Shown piece by piece: positions 40,171-47,946 of a stretch of DNA of 49,010 nucleotides (the first letter of the stretch is position 1; each line of letters begins with the position of its first letter). The notes beneath the pieces were generated by a model. The model was not told the DNA's origin. It saw nothing but the letters and a program-made list of their open reading frames with translations, and searched no databases. The translations under genes were made by a program, and so were the position numbers. Source of the DNA: Candidatus Fibrimonadaceae bacterium (GTDB taxonomy: Bacteria; Fibrobacterota; Fibrobacteria; Fibrobacterales; Fibrobacteraceae); the NCBI GenBank assembly GCA_031281265.1, contig JAITFO010000005.1, positions 1 through 49,010 on the forward strand, read 5' to 3'.

Positions 40171-40903
40171 AAAAGACTTCTATTTGATGAAAAAAAGCGG
40201 AAAAGCTATATCAATGGTGACCGTTTACGATGCTGCTTTCGCCAGAATGGCGGACGCAGCCAAAATAGATATGCTCCTCGTTGGGGATTCCGCCGCAAAC
40301 GTAATGCTTGGGATGAATAGGACTGCCGATATATCGATGGAAGCGATGTGTTTATTCACAAATGCCGTAAAACGAGGTGCATCAAATAGTTACGTTATCA
40401 GTGATATGCCTTTTGGTTCCGATGCAGAACCAAAAACCGCTGTGCTAAACGCAAAAAAATTGTTGGAAGCGGGAGCAGATGCGGTAAAAATAGAAGGACT
40501 TCCGTTAAAATCTCTCGAAGCGATAAGAGAAAATGGTATAGAAGTAGTTGGTCACCTAGGTTTACTCCCCCAAACAGCAAAAAATTTCAAACAAGTTGGG
40601 CAAAATGAAGAAGAAGCGGAGAAAATTTTGGAGCAAGCGCAAATTTTGGACGGTTTAGAACCCTGTGCAATAGTTTTAGAGCACATTCCAAGCTCCCTTG
40701 GGCAGAAAATATCACAGGCTATAAACGCCCCAACTATCGGTATTGGAGCGGGTAAGCACACAGACGGGCAGGTACTTGTGATGCACGACCTACTTAAGAT
40801 GCATCCTTTTAAACTTCCACCCTTCGCAAAATGCTTTGCAAACTTTTGGGAAGCCGGAGTGAGTGCTTTTTGCGAGTATAAGAATTGGATAAATGAAAAA
40901 TAA
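40163..40903 (+). CDS. panB: 3-methyl-2-oxobutanoate hydroxymethyltransferase
   Basis: PanB makes ketopantoate in pantothenate synthesis. The 246-residue protein shows MVTVYDAAFARMADAAKIDMLLVGDS with the metal-binding Asp, VISDMPFGS, the catalytic Glu region VLEHIPSSLGQKIS, and TIGIGAGKHTDGQVLVMHDLL. The N-terminus begins at GTG 40163 overlapping the recO stop; ATG 40187 would be too short for the family. panD lies 4.4 kb away on the other strand. It ends before an AT-rich stretch. Confidence 0.93.
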   Translation: MDKKDFYLMKKSGKAISMVTVYDAAFARMADAAKIDMLLVGDSAANVMLGMNRTADISMEAMCLFTNAVKRGASNSYVISDMPFGSDAEPKTAVLNAKKLLEAGADAVKIEGLPLKSLEAIRENGIEVVGHLGLLPQTAKNFKQVGQNEEEAEKILEQAQILDGLEPCAIVLEHIPSSLGQKISQAINAPTIGIGAGKHTDGQVLVMHDLLKMHPFKLPPFAKCFANFWEAGVSAFCEYKNWINEK

Positions 40904-40955
40904 TTTTACATTTGTAAAAAAAATTAAAAAAAATTAAAAAAAAGTAATTTTTTTG

Positions 40956-40984
40956 TTGCCAAAGTCAAAAAAAAAATCTATATT
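40956..40984 (+). promoter_or_regulatory. Strong promoter of the Lys/Ala repeat gene
   Basis: TTGCCA (40956-40961), 17-bp spacer, TATATT (40979-40984). Upstream, 40915-40955 is an A-tract-rich stretch with repeated AAATTAAAAA units that could act as an UP element. The leader is about 30 nt with an AAAAGGAG site. Confidence 0.7.
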
Positions 40985-41020
40985 TGTCATTGACATTCAC
41001 AAACAAAAGGAGTACTCCTC

Positions 41021-41137
41021 ATGGCAACAAAAACCGTTATCAAAAAAGCAGCCCCTAAGAAGGCCGCTCACAAAAAAGCAGCTCCTAAAAAAGCAGCTCC
41101 TAAAAAAGCTGCTCATAAAAAAGCTGCTAAAAAATAA
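41021..41137 (+). CDS. 38-residue Lys/Ala-repeat protein (histone H1-like tail)
   Basis: The product is MATKTVI followed by six repeats of KKAA with P or H between, ending KKAAKK. It resembles the C-terminal tails of histone H1 and the chlamydial or Bordetella H1-like proteins, which bind DNA without a fixed fold. AAAAGGAG precedes the ATG, a full sigma-70 promoter lies upstream, and a rho-independent terminator follows by 17 bp, so it is a single-gene unit and is likely well expressed. A role in nucleoid or RNA binding is inference from composition. The bL25 tail in this window has a similar composition. It is too short to be found by common gene-length limits. Confidence 0.8.
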   Translation: MATKTVIKKAAPKKAAHKKAAPKKAAPKKAAHKKAAKK

Positions 41138-41154
41138 CGTAACATTGCTCACAA

Positions 41155-41188
41155 GCCTCCAACCGAAAGGTTGGAGGCTCTTTTTTTT
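41155..41188 (+). terminator. Rho-independent terminator of the Lys/Ala gene
   Basis: GCCTCCAACC GAAA GGTTGGAGGC, a perfect 10-bp stem with a GNRA-type loop, then TC and eight T. GTTGGAGGCTATTTTTTTATC at about 41192-41212 repeats the 3' half plus T-run, a local duplication that abuts the lnt stop codon. Confidence 0.9.
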
Positions 41189-41212
41189 ATCGTTGGAGGC
41201 TATTTTTTTATC

Positions 41213-42745
41213 TCATTTCAAGTATTTACGAAAAAGAATTACCGCAACCACCATAACCAGCGAAAAAATAAACAAAACTTGCTCAACATAATCCCCTACA
41301 AAATAATAAGGAGTGGAACGAGTTGTCAAAGGTATGTTGTTGACTATTATTTTTTGGTCAAAAAGCTCGGTTTTCTCTATTATTGTCCCATTTGCCGTTA
41401 TAAACGCACTGATTCCCGTATTTGCCGCCCTAACAACGCCTATTCCGCTCTCCACCGCATGGGCACGCACCAAATTAAAATGCTGATACGGGGCAATACT
41501 TTTATAAAACCAGCCATCATTTGTGATATTGGCTATGAATTTTGCCCCTTTTCGCTTTGCTTCCCTCAAAATACTGCCATAAATGGCCTCGTAACATATA
41601 AGAGGGCTAAAATCCCCGGGTTGCCATATATATATGCTATCTCCGGGCGAAAAATCTCCTCCACCTAAATCCACGTAGTTAATAACCGGAAAAACATTGT
41701 CAAAGGGCATTTTTTCGCTAAAAGGCACAAGATGTATTTTTCTGTACTCCGGCATAGGGTAACCGGAGCCGAATAAAAAAGCTGAATTGTACACGCCATA
41801 CCTTCTATTCCTCTTATTTTCTTTTGCCCTATCCCAAGCTCTGCTCAAAGAGCCTATTACAATAGGCGTTTTATGTTTTTTCGCATAATTTTCCAAAAAT
41901 ACCTGTTCCTTAAAACGTATATCTATAAAGTCTGGAATGGCGGTTTCTGCAAATAAAACTAGAGCCACGGTATCAGGCTCTAATGTGTTGAACAAATCCC
42001 AGGTCTGCTTCATAACAGAATTGTAATAATCCTTGCTCCATTTTTTTGCTTGGGGAACGCTGGGCTGCACTACAGCAACGGTTAAAACCTCTTCTTCGGC
42101 GTCAGATTTATTTTTTTCACAGGCTATAACATTATACCCGCCAATATATAAGATTGTTGCCAATATAAAAGGCATAAAAAAACGAATCTTCTTATTTGGG
42201 GTAGCTGACGCCAAATACATATTTGAAGCTATTATTATGATTGATACTCCAAAAACCCCAAAAAGCGCATAGGATTGTATAAGTTCAAGGCTGTTCCCAA
42301 ACACAAGCCCCAAAGAAAGCCAGGGAAAACTCATATCGCCTTTGGCTCGCAAAACCTCAATGCCTCCCCAGAAAAAAGGAAAGAGACATACAAGCGGGAA
42401 TTTTCCAAAGCGAACTTCTCTTATTTTAACAAAAACATAAGCGCATAAAACCGTGAATAGGCTTAAAAAAGCAACGGCCAAAAAAAGCCCGGAAAATATA
42501 AGAGCTGGTGGTGCTACATCGACAACATGGTAAAGCCAGTATATACTGATAGCGTTGAATAAAAAAGCACCAAAGGAGCTTGCTACCAAGGCTCCCTTTA
42601 AATTTGCCGTTTTTAAAACGTAAAACCAGGGAGCTAGGAATACAAGGGCTCCGGGCCCAAGTGGAAAAGGCGGAAAAGAAAAAGCCATAAGCCCCCAACT
42701 GGCGAGCGAAAGCAGAATGGCTTTTATTGTACTCATTGTACTCAT
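41213..42745 (-). CDS. lnt: Apolipoprotein N-acyltransferase
   Basis: Lnt adds the third acyl chain to lipoproteins at the inner membrane. The 510-residue product has six N-terminal helices, then a nitrilase domain with the triad Glu in LLFAETAIPDF, Lys in RKIHLVPFSEKMPF and Cys in FSPLICYEAIYG, then a final helix. ATG 42745 lies 2 nt after the stop of the TPR gene and is preferred over an overlapping ATG at 42769. The first codons contain a 9-bp duplication, ATGAGTACA twice, giving MSTMST. The triad predicts an active enzyme serving the several lipoproteins in this window. Confidence 0.92.
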   Translation of the reverse strand: MSTMSTIKAILLSLASWGLMAFSFPPFPLGPGALVFLAPWFYVLKTANLKGALVASSFGAFLFNAISIYWLYHVVDVAPPALIFSGLFLAVAFLSLFTVLCAYVFVKIREVRFGKFPLVCLFPFFWGGIEVLRAKGDMSFPWLSLGLVFGNSLELIQSYALFGVFGVSIIIIASNMYLASATPNKKIRFFMPFILATILYIGGYNVIACEKNKSDAEEEVLTVAVVQPSVPQAKKWSKDYYNSVMKQTWDLFNTLEPDTVALVLFAETAIPDFIDIRFKEQVFLENYAKKHKTPIVIGSLSRAWDRAKENKRNRRYGVYNSAFLFGSGYPMPEYRKIHLVPFSEKMPFDNVFPVINYVDLGGGDFSPGDSIYIWQPGDFSPLICYEAIYGSILREAKRKGAKFIANITNDGWFYKSIAPYQHFNLVRAHAVESGIGVVRAANTGISAFITANGTIIEKTELFDQKIIVNNIPLTTRSTPYYFVGDYVEQVLFIFSLVMVVAVILFRKYLK

Positions 42746-42747
42746 CT

Positions 42748-45204
42748 TCAATTTTCCGTATATAACCAATCTGGATTATTCTTGAGTTTTTCGGTAACAG
42801 TTTGCAAAACGTGCTCCGCAACAAAAGAATCACCATCGTTGATCAATTCCAAATTCTTTTTATAAGAATATAGTTCATCTGGAACCCTACGTTTGCCATC
42901 GTCTGCAAACCGCTCCAAAGCGTAATTGCACACCTCAAGAGCTTTTTTAAAAAACTTTTGCAGCACTAAACAGTTCGCATAGGTTTTCCATGTTATAAAA
43001 TAATAGGGACCTTGCACCGCAAGCTCGTATATTTCACAAGCACGTGCATATTCACCTTTATCCGCATAAAGCTCTGCCATAAGGGAATCTATCCTTGCGC
43101 AGTGTTTGGGATTATCTTTTTCCTTTTCCTTTATGGCTTCGTAAAGGTCTAAAGCCTTTGTAAAGTAACTCGCGTTGCTACGCGCAAGACCTGCATAGCA
43201 AAGGGCTACGTTTCGCCAAGTTGCAAAGAAGTAATCCGCTTCCCAATTTATCTCGTTGTAAATCTCAAGAGCTTTTACGTAATCCTGTTTTAAGCGATGG
43301 ATAAAAGCTATAGATTTTTTTGCTGAGGTGGAATATAAATTGTCTTTTTCCATCTCCGCTATTTTTTGGTAATAAACCAAAGACTCGTCTAGCCTTCTCA
43401 TCTGGCATATACAATCCGCAAGGCCGTCGTAAACTTCTCTGTTGTAGTTTTGAGCGCACTTTCTGTAATAACTCTCTGCCTGCTCAAACCTTTTATGAAA
43501 GCGCAAAATATTTGCCATAGTTATATTCAGAGAAAACGAAAGCGGATTTTTATTCAGATAGGATTTTGTGAAATTAACCGCCTGGCTTAGGTTGCCAGCT
43601 CTGCTGTAATTTATGGCGATGGACATTATTGCACGTTCGTTTTCTGGTTCTTTCATCAGTAGCTGCACAAAACATTCGTGGGCTTTTATGTAATCGCCTT
43701 TCTCTTGCCAAACCCTACCCATAGACATCAACGAGTAAGTGTCTTTAGGTTCCTTTTCGAGTAGCTCGCTTAAACACTCGGCGGAATCGTTGTACTTGCC
43801 GAGCTTGCCTAAAAACACAGCGCGCATTTTTTTTGCCAACTGAGAATCCGGTTGTATTTTCAATAGCTGGTCTATAACGCCCAAAGCCTTTTCGTATTCG
43901 CTGTTCTTTGCCAAGCAAGATGCCAGGTTGTGCAGAACGCTGACGGAATTGCCGGATTTTTTTGCAGCAAGCTCAAAGTAAGGAATGGCTATGGAAAAAT
44001 TCCGTTCCTTATGATGTATGCGCCCTATGGTGTTTTCTATTTCCCAAACCTTGTCTGCGCCTTCCGTCTTCTGAGCTTTTTGGAGCATCTCAAGAGCTCT
44101 TTCGGAATCTCCGTTATCCATAACTTTTGATGCCTTTTTAAAAATCTCATAAGCGGGCAATTCAAATCTTGAATCATCTTTTTGATTTACAGCATCCATA
44201 TTTTCCAACTGCTTGCGAGCCGCCATGCTTTCAAAAAAGTTTATAGACTTATTAGCGGAATTTCTGTGTGCAGGGTTTTGGTCTATGGATAATATATAGC
44301 GATACACTTTTAACGCAAGCGGGAACTTTTGCAATTTGGAAAGTACCGTAGCTATTGAATTGTAAAGCGTAAAGCTATAGCTACGCCCTATTTTTCTCGC
44401 TTTGTTATAATGCGCATATGCCCTGCGATAATTCTTTTCGGAAAAGGCGATGATGCCCGCAAGCAAATGCCCTTCCGGTGAATTTGGGGTAAGCGAGAAA
44501 ATTAAATTGCAGCACTCCCAAGCTCCTTTATAATCACCTTGCGTATGAAGAATGGTGCCTTTTAATTTTAAAGCCTTTTCGCTTTCGCTATTCACCTGCC
44601 GCAAAATTTTATTTGCGCACTCCATAGCTTCTGTCAAATTCTTTGAATGAAAAAGCGTATAGCCAAGTGATATAAAAACTTTTTCCACATCCGAGTTTTG
44701 CGGATTTTCGTATTTGAGCACGTCGCAAAGAATCTCGTAAGATTTTTTGAAGTCGCGCTGCATCTGCTTAACAACCGCCATGGATGTAAAGATTTTTATG
44801 TTGTGAGGGCGTAGCGCAAGCGAAGACTGAAAACATTTATAGGCATCGTCAAATAGATTTAGCTCCATATAAGCTATGCCCATGTTGTACCAAACACCAG
44901 CCACATCATTGCTGGAATTGCCACTTGTCTGCGCTAACTTTAGCGAAAGTTGCAACTCTGTGATAGCGGCTCTCTGCTGGTCGGTCTTCAAAAGCATTAA
45001 ACCCAAAAGGGAATGAAGTTCAAAAACCTCATTGTTAGGGTCTTGCTTTTTTAATTCCAAAATCTCCTTTAAGAGATTTTGGAACTCCTTAGCGCGCCTT
45101 TCGCCGGGTAAGTGCGCTGCCTCCGTGATTTGCAAAGAGATGCGTGCGCATTCCTCTTTGAGGTCACTATATGAATTCTCGTAATTGGTATTATTAACTA
45201 CCAT
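42748..45204 (-). CDS. Large TPR-repeat protein
   Basis: The 818-residue protein is built almost wholly of tetratricopeptide repeats, each with the W-LG-A-F-A-P pattern (for example WYNMGIAYMELNLFDDAYKCFQSSLALRPHN, followed by at least a dozen more). There is no signal peptide or membrane segment, so it is probably a cytoplasmic scaffold. A GGGAGGAG site precedes the ATG. It is translated just before lnt, but I see no further clue to its partner proteins. Confidence 0.88.
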   Translation of the reverse strand: MVVNNTNYENSYSDLKEECARISLQITEAAHLPGERRAKEFQNLLKEILELKKQDPNNEVFELHSLLGLMLLKTDQQRAAITELQLSLKLAQTSGNSSNDVAGVWYNMGIAYMELNLFDDAYKCFQSSLALRPHNIKIFTSMAVVKQMQRDFKKSYEILCDVLKYENPQNSDVEKVFISLGYTLFHSKNLTEAMECANKILRQVNSESEKALKLKGTILHTQGDYKGAWECCNLIFSLTPNSPEGHLLAGIIAFSEKNYRRAYAHYNKARKIGRSYSFTLYNSIATVLSKLQKFPLALKVYRYILSIDQNPAHRNSANKSINFFESMAARKQLENMDAVNQKDDSRFELPAYEIFKKASKVMDNGDSERALEMLQKAQKTEGADKVWEIENTIGRIHHKERNFSIAIPYFELAAKKSGNSVSVLHNLASCLAKNSEYEKALGVIDQLLKIQPDSQLAKKMRAVFLGKLGKYNDSAECLSELLEKEPKDTYSLMSMGRVWQEKGDYIKAHECFVQLLMKEPENERAIMSIAINYSRAGNLSQAVNFTKSYLNKNPLSFSLNITMANILRFHKRFEQAESYYRKCAQNYNREVYDGLADCICQMRRLDESLVYYQKIAEMEKDNLYSTSAKKSIAFIHRLKQDYVKALEIYNEINWEADYFFATWRNVALCYAGLARSNASYFTKALDLYEAIKEKEKDNPKHCARIDSLMAELYADKGEYARACEIYELAVQGPYYFITWKTYANCLVLQKFFKKALEVCNYALERFADDGKRRVPDELYSYKKNLELINDGDSFVAEHVLQTVTEKLKNNPDWLYTEN

Positions 45205-45287
45205 ATCTATCTCCTCCCACTCCTTATCACATTAAAACTAAAAAATTTAAAATTTAAAAAACAAATTTATATATAAAATTCTTCTAT

Positions 45288-45650
45288 TTACTCCTTTTTT
45301 TTGATTTTAATCCTATTTTTTTCGTTAACTTTAACAACCTTGGGCTTCCAGCTCCTCGCTTCTTCTGGTGTCATCAATACATACGCTGCTATTATAACCA
45401 AATCCTTTTTTTGCACAAGGCGTGCCGCAGCCCCATTAAGGCATATAATGCCAGATTTGGGCTTGCCTTCTATTACGTAGGTCTCAAAACGCTCTCCATT
45501 GTTCGTGTTCAGCACTTGAACTTTTTCGTGCGGAAATAGCCGAGCCTCCTCCATAAGCTCTTTATCAATTGTTATTGAGCCTTCATAATCTAAACAAGCG
45601 TCGGTTACTGTAGCTCTATGAATTTTACTTTTCAACAATTCTACCAGCAT
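45288..45650 (-). CDS. panD: Aspartate 1-decarboxylase
   Basis: PanD makes beta-alanine for pantothenate, using a pyruvoyl group formed by self-cleavage. The 120-residue precursor has the cleavage site Gly-Ser in YEGSITID, the conserved N-terminal [13 protein letters not shown], and NGAAAR. TTTTCTAGATT ends 9 nt before the ATG with no Shine-Dalgarno site. A hairpin repeat lies just upstream of that box, and rpe ends within its border. The gene has a Lys-rich tail of about 10 residues. Confidence 0.94.
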   Translation of the reverse strand: MLVELLKSKIHRATVTDACLDYEGSITIDKELMEEARLFPHEKVQVLNTNNGERFETYVIEGKPKSGIICLNGAAARLVQKKDLVIIAAYVLMTPEEARSWKPKVVKVNEKNRIKIKKKE

Positions 45651-45659
45651 ATTCGTTCT

Positions 45660-45665
45660 AATCTA
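45660..45665 (-). promoter_or_regulatory. -10 box of panD
   Basis: TTTTCTAGATT on the minus strand, box TAGATT at 45665-45660, 9 nt upstream of the start codon. The hairpin repeat occupies the region where a -35 would lie. Confidence 0.55.
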
Positions 45666-45677
45666 GAAAATTTTTAT

Positions 45678-45699
45678 GGGCAGCCACGTAGGGCTGCCC
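45678..45699 (-). repeat. GGGCAGCC hairpin repeat (copy D)
   Basis: An 8-bp stem GGGCAGCC/GGCTGCCC with a 6-nt loop, related to copies A-C but diverged. On the minus strand it is preceded by GTAA, which supplies the rpe stop codon, and followed by ATAAAAATTTTC leading into the panD -10. Confidence 0.6.
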
Positions 45700-46377
45700 T
45701 TACAAAAATTTTTTTGTCTCTTTTTCAATATCTTTTGCGCTGAAAATGGCGGAGCCTATTACAAAGATGTTTGCGCCTGCTTTTTTGGCAAGCGGCATGG
45801 TTTTTAAATTAACCCCGCCGTCTATCTCTATTTGCAAATTCGGTTTTATGGAACGCAAATAGTTGATTTTATCTAGGCAATACGGAATTAGCGATTGCCC
45901 GCCAAAACCGGGGTTTACGCTCATAATCAAAACCAAGTCTGCCAAGTCCAAAACTTCCGCTATTGCTTCCAGCGGAGTAGCTGGATTTATGGAAACACCA
46001 GCTTTGCATCCAAGTTCCTTTATTCTGTTCAGCAAGCGGTCTAAATGTTTTGTTGCCTCTGCATGAACGGTTATATATTGAACACCGGCTTTTGCAAAAG
46101 CCTCAATATGCAGTTCCGGCTGCTCTATCATCAAGTGGCAGTCCAGCGGGAGTTTTGTGCATTTGCGGATTTGCGCTACTATGCCGGGGCCAAATGAGAT
46201 ATTCGGTACAAAATTTCCATCCATTATATCTAAGTGGATCCAGTCTGCGCCGCCTCGTTCAGTAGCTTTTATGTCTGCTTCCAAACGCAGGAAGTTGGCA
46301 TTCAAAACGCTCGGAGCTATTATATAGTTTTTAGATTTCAATTTGGCCTGCCCATGCGCATACGCATCTGCAATCAT
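45700..46377 (-). CDS. rpe: Ribulose-phosphate 3-epimerase
   Basis: Rpe interconverts ribulose 5-phosphate and xylulose 5-phosphate. The TIM-barrel protein has the motifs IIAPSVLNANF, the metal ligands in HLDIMDGNFVPNISFGP and CHLMIEQPE, VNPGFGGQ, and EIDGGVN. The ATG at 46377 gives 225 residues with an N-terminal extension and overlaps the DUF4280 gene by 47 bp. A TTG at 46341 would give the usual MKxKxYIIAPS start. Neither has a strong Shine-Dalgarno site. The exact start is therefore uncertain. Confidence 0.92.
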   Translation of the reverse strand: MIADAYAHGQAKLKSKNYIIAPSVLNANFLRLEADIKATERGGADWIHLDIMDGNFVPNISFGPGIVAQIRKCTKLPLDCHLMIEQPELHIEAFAKAGVQYITVHAEATKHLDRLLNRIKELGCKAGVSINPATPLEAIAEVLDLADLVLIMSVNPGFGGQSLIPYCLDKINYLRSIKPNLQIEIDGGVNLKTMPLAKKAGANIFVIGSAIFSAKDIEKETKKFL

Positions 46378-46639
46378 CCATCAGGGCAGGGTGCCCTTTT
46401 ACCAAGACATCTGTTTTGCCAGGGAGCCAAGGAGCCACTGTATTTGGAACGCAAGGTGCTCCCAGCGTTTTGCATTGCCCAAATGGTTTTATGTTTATCA
46501 TGGGTTTGTGATCCATTATGTTTGCCATCAGTTCCCCGCGCATATACACGGGATTTGACGGATGGGCAACATCCAAAGCCGAACGCTCAGAACCCATGGA
46601 GCATTTTAATTCTGTTCCTTTGCATACATAGTTAGGCAT
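46331..46639 (-). CDS. DUF4280 (PAAR-like) protein
   Basis: The 102-residue product starts MPNYVCKGTELKCSMG, followed by NIMDHKPMINIKPFGQC, the Pro-rich centre and a C-terminal DDCRCVCAW. This cysteine-containing pattern fits the DUF4280 family, related to PAAR proteins that cap contractile injection spikes or carry toxins. No injection-system gene is nearby. The ATG at 46639 has TATATT 9 nt upstream, inside sufD. The gene overlaps sufD by 34 bp and rpe by up to 47 bp, so its ends are shared with housekeeping genes on the same strand. The role is unknown. Confidence 0.78.
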   Translation of the reverse strand: MPNYVCKGTELKCSMGSERSALDVAHPSNPVYMRGELMANIMDHKPMINIKPFGQCKTLGAPCVPNTVAPWLPGKTDVLVKGHPALMDDCRCVCAWAGQIEI

Positions 46640-47208
46640 AGATTGGTAAATATAGAAACTTGTTCCCCGTTTGGGTGTTTTTTTGATATATCCGCTGCGA
46701 AGGCTTGTAGCAAAATTTTCTTTGCCTGTTCTGAATCTATGCCACGGGATTGCAAAAAGAATAGGGAGTCTTCGTCTAAACCGCCGCAGGTGTTGCCGTG
46801 CGAACATTCAACATCATCGCAGTAAATTTTGAGTTCCGGTTTTGAGATTACCTTTGCGTTTGGAGAAAGCAACATACTGTTCACCAACTGCCTTGAACTT
46901 ATGTTTGAAGAGTGCTTGCCAACTTCTATAATCCCGTTAAAAACCGCCTTTGAATTATCGCTCAATATATGCCTTGCAAATAAAAAACTCTTTGTGTTCT
47001 GCGCATTGTGCGCAACTCGTATTTTTTGCTCCGTCTTTTCCTCTTTGCCAAAAATGGAAAGGCTTCTGTACTCAAAAACCGCTCCTTCTCCGCAAAGCTC
47101 AACGCTCAGATCGTTTTGTGAATTAAAAGACAGTATGCTCAGACATTCGTTCTCCGCTAAGGAAAATTTTTTTGAAACATTCTCGGAAATAAACAGCAGG
47201 CTATTCAT
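46606..47208 (-). CDS. sufD: Short SufB/SufD-family Fe-S cluster assembly protein
   Basis: SufB/D proteins form the scaffold with the SufC ATPase. The 200-residue product keeps the beta-helix and C-terminal region, including LLSPNAKVISKPELKIYCDD and CSHGNTCGGLDEDSLFFLQSRGI, but lacks about half the length of usual SufD (roughly 400 or more residues), mainly the N-terminal part. ATG 47208 overlaps the sufC stop (ATGAATAG), as expected for coupling. No sufB, sufS or sufU is in the window. It may be a naturally short form or a shortened partner of a SufB elsewhere. Confidence 0.8.
   Translation of the reverse strand: MNSLLFISENVSKKFSLAENECLSILSFNSQNDLSVELCGEGAVFEYRSLSIFGKEEKTEQKIRVAHNAQNTKSFLFARHILSDNSKAVFNGIIEVGKHSSNISSRQLVNSMLLSPNAKVISKPELKIYCDDVECSHGNTCGGLDEDSLFFLQSRGIDSEQAKKILLQAFAADISKKHPNGEQVSIFTNLCLTMYAKEQN
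46649..46654 (-). promoter_or_regulatory. -10 box of the DUF4280 gene, inside sufD
   Basis: TTTCTATATTT on the minus strand, box TATATT at 46654-46649, 9 nt before the ATG at 46639, in the last codons of sufD. No Shine-Dalgarno site. It gives the DUF4280 gene expression independent of the suf genes. Confidence 0.5.
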
Positions 47209-47932
47209 ATCCCTTTTCTTCCAATTCCAGAGCCAACTCAGACCCACCGCTCCTAGCTATTCTGCCATCCATCAAAACATGCACAAACTTAGGCTTTGCA
47301 TAATCCAGCAACCGTTGATAATGCGTTATCAACACAATGGAGCGTTGCTCATTCATCAAATTATTTATCCCGTTTGCAACTATGCGCAGAGCGTCTATAT
47401 CCAGCCCGGAATCTGTTTCGTCTAAAAAGGCGAGGGCGGGTTCCAGCATGGCCATCTGTAAAATCTCATTTCTCTTTTTTTCACCGCCGCTAAAACCTTC
47501 GTTTAACCCACGTTCCTTAAAGCGGGAATCCATTTCCAAAAGCTGCATGGCATTTTCAAGTTTTTTGTTAAACTCATCATCGCTGAGCTTTGGCAGGTTG
47601 AGCGCTTTGTGCTTTGCATCGATGGCAGCGCGCAAAAATTCCTCATTGCCAAGCCCCGCTATTTCCAAGGGGTATTGAAAGCCTATAAAAAAGCCCGCGT
47701 TTGCCCGCTCAGAAACAGATAGCTCGAGCAAATTTTTTCCCAAAAATTCTATGCTGCCTTTTGTGACTTTGTAACCGGGGTGCCCGGCAATGGCTTTTGA
47801 AAGCGTGCTTTTGCCGGCTCCGTTAGGCCCCATAATGGCATGTATTTCCCCTTTGCCAACAGATAGATTTAAACCTTTTATTATTTCTGTTCCGTCTGCG
47901 AGAGAAACGTGTAGATTTTTTATGTGAAGCAT
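47201..47932 (-). CDS. sufC: Fe-S cluster assembly ATPase SufC
   Basis: SufC is the ABC-type ATPase of the SUF scaffold. The 243-residue protein has Walker A GPNGAGKS, signature FSGGEKKR, the family stretch GFFIGFQYPLEIAG and Walker B ALAFLDETDSGLD, in which Asp-Glu-Thr-Asp-Ser-Gly is diagnostic for SufC. The start follows a TATCTT box by 7 nt, a weaker case of the leaderless pattern. It is coupled to sufD. Confidence 0.95.
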   Translation of the reverse strand: MLHIKNLHVSLADGTEIIKGLNLSVGKGEIHAIMGPNGAGKSTLSKAIAGHPGYKVTKGSIEFLGKNLLELSVSERANAGFFIGFQYPLEIAGLGNEEFLRAAIDAKHKALNLPKLSDDEFNKKLENAMQLLEMDSRFKERGLNEGFSGGEKKRNEILQMAMLEPALAFLDETDSGLDIDALRIVANGINNLMNEQRSIVLITHYQRLLDYAKPKFVHVLMDGRIARSGGSELALELEEKGYE

Positions 47933-47946
47933 CGGGAAAAAGATAG

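Noticed and set aside
40904-40955. Replication-origin-like A/T-rich repeats before the Lys/Ala gene
   Set aside because: The AAATTAAAAA units are short, with no DnaA-box-like sequences seen and no dnaA or gyr genes nearby; an upstream promoter element is more likely.
15003-45699. CRISPR repeats
   Set aside because: The hairpin repeats are single, kilobases apart and lack regular spacers.
46331-46639. Part of a type VI secretion cluster
   Set aside because: Only the PAAR-like gene is present; neighbours are suf and rpe housekeeping genes.
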